NCBI GenBank assembly: GCA_949752745.1
Contig: OX457027.1
Location: forward strand, 77,927,214 to 77,991,213
DNA from: Protula sp. h YS-2021
Lineage: Eukaryota; Annelida; Polychaeta; Sabellida; Serpulidae
Direction of reading: 5' to 3'
Length of the DNA stretch: 64,000 nucleotides
Position 1 is the first letter of the stretch. The number at the start of each line of letters is the position of its first letter. A model generated the notes under the pieces. That model was not told the DNA's origin. It searched no databases and saw only the letters and a program-made list of their open reading frames with translations. Made by a program: the position numbers and the translations under genes. This document shows, in pieces, positions 33,120-40,820 of this stretch.

Positions 33120-33231
33120 AAAATATGGTGTAGATGCTATCACATTTGATGAATTAAGTTGTTGGTTAATGTTCATTGAAGATCAATGGACTCCAATTAT
33201 TCACACCATTGCATCAATACTTGATTTGTAA
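33100..33231 (+). CDS. 43-residue frame overlapping the Cys-rich gene
   Basis: ATG at 33100, TAA at 33229-33231, overlapping the upstream gene by 20 bases in another frame. Acidic and hydrophobic. Its overlap style matches the rest of the cluster, but with this length it may be chance. Confidence 0.3.
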   Translation: MQINAVEKYGVDAITFDELSCWLMFIEDQWTPIIHTIASILDL

Positions 33232-33361
33232 GATATGTTGATTGAGCTTTTATAAAATTTAAGATATGTTGATAAAATTTAAGATGTGTTGATAAATGCA
33301 AGATGTGTTGATAAAATAAAATGTAAGATATGTTAACAAGTGTTGATCATTTAGTGTTAAC
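33232..33361. promoter_or_regulatory. Only sizeable gap of the capsid block, with AAGATRTGTTGATAAA repeats
   Basis: Four to five copies of AAGATRTGTTGATAAA, a TTTTATAAAAT TATA-like site (about 33,248) and AATAAAA. It may separate an early from a late transcription unit, since the integrase-to-protease block that follows is tightly overlapped. Confidence 0.45.
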
Positions 33362-34465
33362 ATGTCGACGTGGAAAGACTACTTAACCAATATTTACTTT
33401 AAACCTGGTCAACCCGGGGCATTTGCTGGTCCTTACAAACTATATCACATATTAAAAAAACATGATCAACCAGTCACTCATTCACAAGTGAAGAAATGGT
33501 TACAGGATCAAGATGCCTTCAGTTTACTACAACCTGTAAAATACAGGTTTAAAAGGCAACGTGTCATTACACGTGGAATTGATGACATGTGGGATATTGA
33601 TTTAGCTGACATGGGAAACATAGCTTCCTATAATGATGACACCCACTTTTTATTAGTTGTCATTGATGTGTTTTCCAAATATTTGTGGGTGCAGCCAATG
33701 CCTAATAAATCACATACCAGCGTCATAGAAGCCTTTCAAAAGATTTTTCATGAAACACAACGAAGACCACGAACTCTAAGGTCAGATAAAGGAACTGAAT
33801 TTAAAAACAGATGGGTAAAAGCATTTTTGAAGAAGGAGGGAATACATGCCTATACGACAAAGAATGAAACCAAAGCCAACTTTGCTGAGAGAGTCATTCG
33901 TACTCTAAAGGGAATGATGTATCGATATTTCCTTCATAATCAAACGTATCGATATATGGACATCCTTCCAGACTTAGTGTATAATTATAACCATAGACCT
34001 CATGGCTCCCTCCCTAATAAGTATGCTCCTGCAGATATTCGTAAAGACATAGAATCGAAAGTGTGGAAGTATATGTATGTAGACAAATTGAAATTAAAAC
34101 CAAAGAAGAAGAAAAAACCCTACAAATTTAAAATTGGTGATCAGGTTCGCATTTCTCACATGAAATATGTATTTCAACGGGATTATCATATAAAGTGGAC
34201 GCAAGAAGTGTTCATTATCACACATCGTTGTAAGAAGCAAGGAATACACTTGTATCGTGTGAAAGACTTTTTGGATGAAGATATTGACGGACATTTTTAT
34301 GAAGAAGAACTGCAGAAAGTGACAAAAGATATTGACACAGTCTACAGAATTGAAAAGGTCTTGAAAACACGAAAAAGACGAGGTGTTAAAGAATTATTTG
34401 TGAAGTGGTTAGGTTGGCCAAAGAAGTTTAACAGTTGGGTGAAAGAAACAGATATTCGAAAATGA
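33362..34465 (+). CDS. INT: Polinton integrase (DDE) with C-terminal chromodomain
   Basis: 367 residues. The retroviral-type catalytic core has D80 (WDIDLADM), D142 (LRSDKGTEF) and E176 (NFAERVIRTLK), with 33 residues between the last two. An N-terminal zinc-knuckle-like region is not obvious. Residues 324-367 form a chromodomain (YRIEKVL, then LFVKWLGWP and SWV). It cuts and joins element ends into host DNA with a 6-bp stagger, in agreement with the flanking CATTGC. The stop overlaps the ATPase start as ATGA. The frame is fully open, so it could act on related ends in trans, including the AGTAG-ended small elements in this window. Confidence 0.96.
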   Translation: MSTWKDYLTNIYFKPGQPGAFAGPYKLYHILKKHDQPVTHSQVKKWLQDQDAFSLLQPVKYRFKRQRVITRGIDDMWDIDLADMGNIASYNDDTHFLLVVIDVFSKYLWVQPMPNKSHTSVIEAFQKIFHETQRRPRTLRSDKGTEFKNRWVKAFLKKEGIHAYTTKNETKANFAERVIRTLKGMMYRYFLHNQTYRYMDILPDLVYNYNHRPHGSLPNKYAPADIRKDIESKVWKYMYVDKLKLKPKKKKKPYKFKIGDQVRISHMKYVFQRDYHIKWTQEVFIITHRCKKQGIHLYRVKDFLDEDIDGHFYEEELQKVTKDIDTVYRIEKVLKTRKRRGVKELFVKWLGWPKKFNSWVKETDIRK

Positions 34466-35121
34466 AGCATCCATTCACGTGTTTGGTCTCTGGACCTACA
34501 GGCAGTGGTAAAACTTCTCTAGTTAGAGAAATTCTAGAACAAAAGTTAATTAAACCCTCTCCAAAAACCATTTTATGGCTCTATGCAGCAGATCAGCCTT
34601 TGTATAAGGGAATGAAAGGTGTGGAATTTTACCAAGGCATTCCAGATAACATTGAAGAGCGTTTTAACCCGAAAAAACCAAACTTGCTCATCATTGATGA
34701 CTTAATGACTAAATGTCATAGTGATGAGCGCATGACACGTCTCTTTAGTGTTGGCAGCAGTCATCAAAATCTAAGCATTATTTTTATTGTGCATAATTTG
34801 TTTCATCATGGTAGAGAAATGCGTAATATTAGTTTGAATACACATTACATCATTCTGTTTAAAAATCCTAGAGACAGTCAACAAATAAGTACATTAGCGC
34901 GACAAATGTATCCTGGAAAATCTCAAATTCTCATAGAAGCCTATCAAGATGCTACCAGCAAACCTCATGGCTATTTATTCATTGATTTGAAGCCGAAGAC
35001 AAATGATCAACTACGTATTCGTACAGGCATTTTACCAAAAGATACACATTACGTATATGTTGATAAGGTGGTGTATGAACAAGAACCAAGTCACTTAACC
35101 ATTCGCAGCCAAGATGTCTAA
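34462..35121 (+). CDS. ATP: FtsK/HerA-type DNA-packaging ATPase
   Basis: 219 residues from the ATG overlapping the integrase stop. Walker A GPTGSGKT is at 11-18, Walker B LLIIDD at 75-80. It is close in plan to the A32-like genome-packaging ATPases of Polintons and related viruses, which pump DNA into capsids. The 3' end overlaps the next gene by 8 bases. Confidence 0.93.
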   Translation: MKHPFTCLVSGPTGSGKTSLVREILEQKLIKPSPKTILWLYAADQPLYKGMKGVEFYQGIPDNIEERFNPKKPNLLIIDDLMTKCHSDERMTRLFSVGSSHQNLSIIFIVHNLFHHGREMRNISLNTHYIILFKNPRDSQQISTLARQMYPGKSQILIEAYQDATSKPHGYLFIDLKPKTNDQLRIRTGILPKDTHYVYVDKVVYEQEPSHLTIRSQDV

Positions 35122-35440
35122 ACGTATTCAAGCGAATCAACCTTTCCTTCACTTGCTCGCACGCAGCGGGCCTAAACGACGTAAATCCTTACTACAACAA
35201 GCTACTAAGGAGGAATTAACTAGCTTGTTTGAAATTTGTTTGAATATATTGCGAGGACATTTACCCTTAAGCTCAAAAAGGTATAAGTTATTCAAGCGTG
35301 AACGTCATACCCTACGTACACTAGCAAATAAGAAGATATCACTTCGAAGAAAAAAGAAGTTGGTTAATCAGAAAGGAGGATTTATTGGAGCTATTGCTAA
35401 ATTTGCATTACCCTTGTTAGCTCAGTTGCTGTTAAAATGA
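35114..35440 (+). CDS. Conserved small basic protein with hydrophobic C-terminus
   Basis: 108 residues, very basic, with an LTSLFEICLNILRGHLPL helix, a KRERHTLRTLANKKISLRRK stretch and a GGFIGAIAKFALPLLAQLLL tail. This layout (basic body, QKGGF, apolar tail) recurs next to Polinton capsid genes. It may be a core or minor virion protein; function unknown. The stop overlaps the next ATG (ATGA). Confidence 0.72.
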   Translation: MSKRIQANQPFLHLLARSGPKRRKSLLQQATKEELTSLFEICLNILRGHLPLSSKRYKLFKRERHTLRTLANKKISLRRKKKLVNQKGGFIGAIAKFALPLLAQLLLK

Positions 35441-36030
35441 AACATACTTTGAAAATGGTTCTCATTCCTGAATATGAATATAAAATGTTGTTAGAAAAGA
35501 AGGGAAAAGATGTTGAAATCAAAACGAAAGTGAATAAACTTTTACGTGGGAAACGAACTCGCGAAAAAGCAATAGAAATGTCTCAAGTGCTTGGACGCCA
35601 TTTACGAACAATTCAATCACAACAACAACAACGACAAAAGTCTGTTACAGCATCTAATGCAGAAAAATCAGAAAAGTCTCAACAGTTTCTAAACCATTTT
35701 CAACCCATTTATCATGTAAAACTAACACAACTTCTGGCAGAACTTAAGAAATATGGTACGAGATGGACAGATAAAAATGAACTTGTTTTAAAAACAGGTA
35801 CTGTCATTACAAATTCTAACATTATTGATTTGTTGAAAGAAGCATTGGTTGCTACAAAAAGAAAAGAACGACGAGAACCACCGCGTGGTTGGAAGCAGTT
35901 TATTGAGGAAATTGTAGACGCTAATATTCCAAAAACTGTTTTTGGCAAAAAGACAACTCGTGAAGATATTACAAAAGAGCAACAACAACGTCAACAAAGA
36001 TTGTTTCCAGAAGGATGGGAAACTTTTTAA
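35437..36030 (+). CDS. Conserved Polinton protein of unknown function
   Basis: 197 residues. An N-terminal MVLIPEYEYKMLL motif, a Gln-rich linker, then a compact domain with RWTDKNELVLKTGTVI, SNIIDLLKEAL and PRGWKQF. The W..-NGE-...G..I..SNI.DLI..AL pattern is a repeated feature of metazoan Polinton cargo next to capsid genes. Probably virion assembly; not proven. It overlaps the next gene by 16 bases. Confidence 0.68.
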   Translation: MKHTLKMVLIPEYEYKMLLEKKGKDVEIKTKVNKLLRGKRTREKAIEMSQVLGRHLRTIQSQQQQRQKSVTASNAEKSEKSQQFLNHFQPIYHVKLTQLLAELKKYGTRWTDKNELVLKTGTVITNSNIIDLLKEALVATKRKERREPPRGWKQFIEEIVDANIPKTVFGKKTTREDITKEQQQRQQRLFPEGWETF

Positions 36031-36224
36031 CATGGATTAAAGAGTTATGGTGCTGTTGTTGTAAAGAAAATGGAAATAAAAATACTATTCCTGTAAAAAT
36101 TAGGTGTGTTAGTGCTTGTTGTCAGGGAGAAGTAGTAGATACCAATTTAGATCATGTAGATAGCAATTTAGACAATAATGTAGACAGTAATGTAGAAAGT
36201 GAGGATGAAGAGTGTCAAACATGA
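36015..36224 (+). CDS. Small protein with predicted N-myristoylation and CCCC palmitoylation site
   Basis: 69 residues. It begins MGNFLT (Gly2, Thr6), a fit to the N-myristoyltransferase consensus, and continues with LWCCCCKE, a typical S-acylation cluster. A second CVSACC lies near residue 34; the tail is acidic (DSNVESEDEE). Such dual lipidation anchors proteins to the inner plasma membrane or endomembranes, as in small viral tegument or matrix proteins. No family recognised. Confidence 0.6.
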   Translation: MGNFLTWIKELWCCCCKENGNKNTIPVKIRCVSACCQGEVVDTNLDHVDSNLDNNVDSNVESEDEECQT

Positions 36225-36278
36225 AGTAATGTATATACACATCTAGTCTATCTACATCACATAAACGATTTAGCTGTC

Positions 36279-37043
36279 ATGGAGTCAACAAGTTTTTACA
36301 TTACTTTACCCAGCAATGCTAGTATGAACTATTATCCCAACAACAAGACTTCGAATTATCAAATTCGTATGCCTCGAACAATCTATCTGAACGGAAAATA
36401 TGAAGTGGCATTAGCTGAAATTCAATATCCACATACATGGACAACCATGAGACATGGAATGGACTATTCTATTCAGTATCGACAACAACCACTGAATGAT
36501 ATTGTTCTTGACACAATCAATATTCCTTATGGTTACTACAGATCCATACAAGAAATATGTCATGCAGTCAATGAAGAAGCAACTAATTCTATGAAAGATG
36601 ACCTTAAAGAAGGTATTCGGATAAAGTATGATAAAATTAGACGACGCGTTTTTCTATATCTAAATTATGGCTTTGAAGTGTCATTCTCCACTGGATTAGC
36701 TGAGATTTTAGGATTTATCCCAAATCAATGGTATACTGAAACGTGTACAGCTGAATATAAAGCTGATGTGAAACAGGGGTTTTATACACTTTATGTGTAT
36801 TGTAGTACTTGTGAGCCACAAGTTGTTGGTGATTATTATGTTCCTTTGCTACGTTCTGTTGCAATACAAGGACATGATGGAGACATTATCATGAAAACTT
36901 ATGGAGAACCTCATTATGTTCCTGTAAACACATCCAAATTTGACGTGATAGAAATGAATATTAAGGATGACACAGACCATAATGTTCCATTTCAAACTGG
37001 GAAGGTGATCTGTAAACTTCATTTTCGACCAAAAGCATTATGA
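36279..37043 (+). CDS. Minor capsid (penton-type) protein
   Basis: 254 residues starting MESTSFYITLPSNAS, with RMPRTIYLNGKYEVALAEI soon after. This opening is the signature of the Polinton single jelly-roll penton homologue. It sits immediately upstream of the major capsid gene region, as is usual. The stop overlaps the next ATG (ATGA). Confidence 0.9.
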   Translation: MESTSFYITLPSNASMNYYPNNKTSNYQIRMPRTIYLNGKYEVALAEIQYPHTWTTMRHGMDYSIQYRQQPLNDIVLDTINIPYGYYRSIQEICHAVNEEATNSMKDDLKEGIRIKYDKIRRRVFLYLNYGFEVSFSTGLAEILGFIPNQWYTETCTAEYKADVKQGFYTLYVYCSTCEPQVVGDYYVPLLRSVAIQGHDGDIIMKTYGEPHYVPVNTSKFDVIEMNIKDDTDHNVPFQTGKVICKLHFRPKAL

Positions 37044-37396
37044 AAGCATACACACACAATCCATCTATTTATCGCAACCATTTTCTTCGTCAAGTGGGTG
37101 GAGAATTACCAGGATTTAAAGGAGCGCGAATACAATATGGAGATGGTATTGGTTCAATACTGGGATCATTGGCTCGAAAAGCTATTCCACTGCTTAAAAC
37201 AGGGGCTAAAATCGTTGCACCACATCTTAAAAGGGCTGCAAAAGATATCGCGAAAGATGTTACAGGTCGAGTAGCACAACGTATGTTTGGTGGTGGGTTA
37301 CGAGGACAAAAGAGACCGAAACGAGCAAAACGTGTCAGAAGGCGAAAGGCAGCTAAACGGATAACATCAAAAAAACATAAGAAAGATATTTTTTAA
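37040..37396 (+). CDS. Basic, Gly-rich protein, probable virion core or membrane-active protein
   Basis: 118 residues: GELPGFKGARIQYGDGIGSI, an amphipathic helix with ARKAIPLLKTGAKIVAPHLK, GGGLRG, then a very basic tail (KRPKRAKRVRRRKAAKR). It resembles, in plan, adenovirus pX/pVI-type proteins: an amphipathic segment plus a DNA-binding tail. Located between penton and major capsid genes. Confidence 0.65.
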   Translation: MKAYTHNPSIYRNHFLRQVGGELPGFKGARIQYGDGIGSILGSLARKAIPLLKTGAKIVAPHLKRAAKDIAKDVTGRVAQRMFGGGLRGQKRPKRAKRVRRRKAAKRITSKKHKKDIF

Positions 37397-37398
37397 TC

Positions 37399-38772
37399 AT
37401 GTCTTTAATTCATAATCATTCTTGTGAATGTAGCCTTTCTCCATTAGAATGGTTTCACATACCACCAACGCAAACTGCTGTAGAAAAAAGTTATAATGTA
37501 GACTATCAACCAATGACTACCATTAGAGAGGGTGCTCCAATAGAATTCTACATTCCTGCGAGTACAGAAGAATATCTAGATTTAAAGAACAGTAAACTCC
37601 ATATTGTATGTCGCATTGTCAAGGCTGATGGAACACTGTGTGGTGTAGATGATAACGTGTCATGTATCAATGATTTGTTTAATGGGCTATGGTCCAATAT
37701 TGAATTATTTCTAAATGATCGTTTGATATCACATAGTAACAATACCCATGGTTATACTAGCATCATATCTCATCTCATTCATGACTCGGAAGAAAGTCTC
37801 CATTCTGAGCGCTCTATGCGTCTCATCTTTAAAGATACTGCCGGGTCAATGAATACTTATGAGGTGAAAAGACCTAATCATGAAAGATATGTATCAGGTT
37901 TTCATGTAAATATTGAAGGTGGTGATATAGCTGAAACAGGAAATAATGGTTTACATAATCGCTATTTGTATACACGTCTAAGCCGTGAGTTTGCGCTTAC
38001 AGGTGGTTTAAGGGTAGATTTGTTTGAGCAGGATCGTTATCTTCCCAATGGTGTTAGTATGAAATTACGTTTACATAGACAAAAAGATAGATATGTATTA
38101 ATGGCTGCAAATAATGGTTTTAAAGTAGAAGTGAGAGAAGCGTTTTTAACCATTCGCAAAGTGAGGGTTAGTCCAGGTATTCAGTTGGGACATGCAGATG
38201 CATTGATGAAAAGTCCTGCTAAGTTTATTGTTAATAGAAAAGAATGTAAAGTTTTAGCTATTCCAACTGGATTTCAATCTTTTGTGAAAGATAGCATCTT
38301 TTTAGGCCAATTACCAAAACGTATTGTTATTGGAATGGTTCATAATGAATCCTTTGCTGGAACAGTATTGAGAAATCCATACAATTTTGAACATTTTAAT
38401 CTTAACTTTATGCAGCTTTACTCTGATGGTGAACCAGTCCTATCCAAACCTCTCAAGCTTGATATAAATCAAGGCAAATATCTTGATGCTTTTGAAACTC
38501 TTTACAAATCTTTTGATAGATTGGATGGCGAGAAAAGTTCCATTATAAAACGGGAAGATTGGCCTAGAGGTTATTCGTTGTTTTCTTTTGACTTAACACC
38601 TGATTATGATGGTGCTGATCATTATGCCCTTATCAAACATGGGAATTTGAGACTAGAAATGAATTTTGCTGGTGCCTTGCAAAATACAGTCAATGTTATA
38701 GTGTATGCTGAATTTGATAACATTGTTGAAATAAGTGCAAATCGTAGCATTCAATTCGACTACCAGTCATGA
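37399..38772 (+). CDS. MCP: Major capsid protein (double jelly-roll)
   Basis: 457 residues. EFYIPASTEEYLDLKNSKLHI near the N-terminus and later LNDRLISHSNNTHGYTSIIS, GLRVDLFEQDRYLPNGV and the C-terminal TPDYDGADHY block are hallmark stretches of the Polinton major capsid. The frame is complete. The stop overlaps the protease start (ATGA at 38769-38772). Forms the hexon-like shell unit. Confidence 0.93.
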   Translation: MSLIHNHSCECSLSPLEWFHIPPTQTAVEKSYNVDYQPMTTIREGAPIEFYIPASTEEYLDLKNSKLHIVCRIVKADGTLCGVDDNVSCINDLFNGLWSNIELFLNDRLISHSNNTHGYTSIISHLIHDSEESLHSERSMRLIFKDTAGSMNTYEVKRPNHERYVSGFHVNIEGGDIAETGNNGLHNRYLYTRLSREFALTGGLRVDLFEQDRYLPNGVSMKLRLHRQKDRYVLMAANNGFKVEVREAFLTIRKVRVSPGIQLGHADALMKSPAKFIVNRKECKVLAIPTGFQSFVKDSIFLGQLPKRIVIGMVHNESFAGTVLRNPYNFEHFNLNFMQLYSDGEPVLSKPLKLDINQGKYLDAFETLYKSFDRLDGEKSSIIKREDWPRGYSLFSFDLTPDYDGADHYALIKHGNLRLEMNFAGALQNTVNVIVYAEFDNIVEISANRSIQFDYQS

Positions 38773-39206
38773 ACACGAAGCAGATAGAAGCCATCCTATC
38801 CCATGATGCCACGACAAAAGACTTGTTTCAAGGTGTGTTTGCCATGGACCAGTTACCATCTTTACAACGCGGTGCCTATGTCATCAACACAGACGATCAT
38901 GATGAGCCAGGAGAGCATTGGGTGGCAGTATATTATGACGAAGACCCTGCAGAATATTTTGACTCTTATGGACTTTTACCTATAGACAGTCGTTTGAATA
39001 AGTTTTTAAAGTTTAATTTCATTTATAATTCAGTTCCATTACAAACACCGATATCCTCTACATGTGGATTTTATTGTATATATTATATAATTCAAAGAGC
39101 TCGAGGACATAGTCCTTTTGAAATCATTGATGTATTAAGAAGAAGTGATGGTGATTTTGTTGTAAAGGATTTTGTATATAGACAGTATAAACCATTATTT
39201 TATTGA
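38769..39206 (+). CDS. PRO: Adenain/Ulp1-type cysteine protease
   Basis: 145 residues, with the family's catalytic set in order: H50 (GEHWVAVY), D65 (EYFDSYG), Q92 (LQTPISS) and C99 (STCGFYC). Length is close to other Polinton proteases. Expected to mature capsid precursors. Last gene of the rightward block; AATAAA follows at 39273-39278. Confidence 0.94.
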   Translation: MNTKQIEAILSHDATTKDLFQGVFAMDQLPSLQRGAYVINTDDHDEPGEHWVAVYYDEDPAEYFDSYGLLPIDSRLNKFLKFNFIYNSVPLQTPISSTCGFYCIYYIIQRARGHSPFEIIDVLRRSDGDFVVKDFVYRQYKPLFY

Positions 39207-39272
39207 TGTTGTATTAGTTAAGTTGCATTAGTTAAGTTGTTGGTAATTGTGAATTGTATTATGAATATTGTA

Positions 39273-39278
39273 AATAAA
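39273..39278 (+). terminator. Polyadenylation signal of the rightward block
   Basis: AATAAA 67 bases after the protease stop; it converges with the minus-strand signal at 39305-39310. Confidence 0.65.
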
Positions 39279-39304
39279 CAAGACAGTTTTATACAACATT
39301 CTTT

Positions 39305-39310
39305 TTTATT
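39305..39310 (-). terminator. Polyadenylation signal of the PC4-like cluster
   Basis: AATAAA on the minus strand 28 bases after the stop at 39338. Confidence 0.65.
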
Positions 39311-39337
39311 GTGTTATACATTATTTACATTTCACAA

Positions 39338-39718
39338 TTATTTTACAAATACATTCAATACATCAATAAACACATGCCATTCATACCAATCTAAATTAAT
39401 ATATGTATCATAGACATTACATCCACGTTTGTAAATGCTATGAAAACTAGCATAACACTGTCCATTACCAAACTTTATTATTTTAACATCTTTGTGTTCA
39501 GACAGTTTCAGTTCATATCCATGATCATTCATGTCAATGTTCATCACCATAACACACATGGGATGCGTCAGTTCAATGGATTTGGTGCCTCGCATGAGTT
39601 GCACTCCTTCCTCTTTGAATTCAAGCGTCAGGTTCTTTCCAATCCAATGCTTGTAACAGAGCGTGCCATTCCACTGTGTTGAGGGTGATGTAGTCGTAGC
39701 ATTTTGTAAGCTCGTCAT
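39338..39718 (-). CDS. PC4/Sub1-like protein 4
   Basis: 126 residues from the first true ATG (39718); it overlaps the upstream gene by 98 bases in another frame, so a later ATG is possible. The C-terminal half (KIIKFGNGQCYASFHSIYKR then INLDWYEWHVFIDVL) has the strands and closing W-helix of PC4. An upstream half-unit (LTLEFKEEG...IELTHPMC) may be a second copy. Last gene of the leftward cluster. Confidence 0.6.
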   Translation of the reverse strand: MTSLQNATTTSPSTQWNGTLCYKHWIGKNLTLEFKEEGVQLMRGTKSIELTHPMCVMVMNIDMNDHGYELKLSEHKDVKIIKFGNGQCYASFHSIYKRGCNVYDTYINLDWYEWHVFIDVLNVFVK

Positions 39719-39962
39719 ATTGGCGAAATCGTACAAACACGTCTAAATAGTTCTCAGTCACACGCACTTCTAAATCCTCTGAGAGTTTCAGGAGAAAGCC
39801 AGGTATCCTCAGCTTCTCTAGATGGTCTTTCAACACAGATTGTTCGTCAGTTGATAGAATGATATACTTTCCAAAATGTTTTAGCACGATGTCATCATAT
39901 ACGTTTCTCAGATATGAGAATCCATGCGTAATGGGTTCATATTCCGATAAAAAGTCTTCCAT
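39621..39962 (-). CDS. PC4/Sub1-like protein 3
   Basis: 113 residues from ATG at 39962. LEVRVTENYLDVFVRFRQY followed by ITLNTVEWHALLQAL matches the PC4-type strand-turn-strand plus EW-helix pattern; an N-terminal half-unit is weaker. Probably single-strand DNA or transcription related, by analogy only. Confidence 0.6.
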   Translation of the reverse strand: MEDFLSEYEPITHGFSYLRNVYDDIVLKHFGKYIILSTDEQSVLKDHLEKLRIPGFLLKLSEDLEVRVTENYLDVFVRFRQYDELTKCYDYITLNTVEWHALLQALDWKEPDA

Positions 39963-40017
39963 CTCGTTCAACAGTCAGATGAACTATGAGCTGTCTCCTT
40001 GTCTGCAAAGACGTTTT

Positions 40018-40389
40018 TTATGCTCGCAAGATGGCAAAGAGTGGATGTTGTATCACTTCTAGGAATCGTAAGACTGCGCGCCAGTTCTTCATATCAAAGA
40101 TAATCAAATCTGTATATGGTGTATCTGGCACAACTCCCTTATAATCCTCTGGATAATCCTGTAAAAGATTTCTACAGATTTCTACACGTATGTTAGAATC
40201 ATATTCAGCCACCGTCACTTCCACTTTATTTTCAAGTCTACGTTTAAACCCAGGTTCAAGTGGTATGTTTTTAAAGTCTTTCCACACTTCAGGTTTAAAC
40301 CGATGATAACTTCTCTGAGAATCTAGTATCACTTCATTCCTATCATTTACAGTAAGGTAAGCACCACCGTTCAGCATGAGTGCATTCAT
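40018..40389 (-). CDS. PC4/Sub1-like protein 2
   Basis: 123 residues; ATGs at 40389 and 40377 are both possible. Two half-units: GAYLTVNDRNEVIL...FKPEVWKDF, and VEVTVAEYDSNIRVEI...IIFDMKNWRAVLRFL. Each ends in a W-centred helix. Same family as its neighbours. Confidence 0.62.
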   Translation of the reverse strand: MNALMLNGGAYLTVNDRNEVILDSQRSYHRFKPEVWKDFKNIPLEPGFKRRLENKVEVTVAEYDSNIRVEICRNLLQDYPEDYKGVVPDTPYTDLIIFDMKNWRAVLRFLEVIQHPLFAILRA

Positions 40390-40401
40390 GTTTTTACCTT
40401 G

Positions 40402-40758
40402 TTATGAGCCACCTTCTTGTCTGCGAAGCCTTTTATCCACTTCTTTCACCTGCTTCTTCAGCATTTTCCATTCAGGTATTGTCAGCAAAATTCCCTTTTT
40501 CGTTGGACGGTTTTTTCCAGTCCCCTCATCTCTCAGGTACTTGCGAATGTTTACCACTCCTTCATTGCTTTGTTTCATAATCTTGATATACTTTCCATTT
40601 CCTAGAGAAAGCATTCCATCCCACGACTGTGGTGTTGGTGCTGTCTCCACTTTCAATTTCTTGATGGTAGTGGTAGGATTTTTCACTTTTAAGTCTTTAA
40701 CTGCATCTGCAAGAGTATCCATATCAGTTGTAGAACTCTTACGACATTCACGTTCCAT
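40402..40758 (-). CDS. PC4/Sub1-like transcription coactivator homologue (protein 1)
   Basis: 118 residues. The C-terminal 65 residues are a clear PC4/p15 domain: LGNGKYIKIMKQSNEGVVNI, RKYLRDE, PTKKGILLTIPEWKMLKKQV. The N-terminus is Ser/Thr/Lys-rich, as in cellular PC4. PC4 binds single-stranded DNA and helps RNA polymerase II initiation. First gene of the leftward cluster, with its own TATA box. It is the closest to the cellular protein, so it may be the founder from which the diverged neighbours arose. Confidence 0.85.
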   Translation of the reverse strand: MERECRKSSTTDMDTLADAVKDLKVKNPTTTIKKLKVETAPTPQSWDGMLSLGNGKYIKIMKQSNEGVVNIRKYLRDEGTGKNRPTKKGILLTIPEWKMLKKQVKEVDKRLRRQEGGS

Positions 40759-40810
40759 GTTAACACTTCAATGTTCACACCTCAAATAACTCTTCCGTTG
40801 GAGGACCTCC

Positions 40811-40820
40811 CCCTTTTATA
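40811..40820 (-). promoter_or_regulatory. TATA box of the PC4-like cluster
   Basis: TATAAAAGGG on the minus strand, 53-62 bases before the ATG; it overlaps the end of the polymerase gene. Confidence 0.7.
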
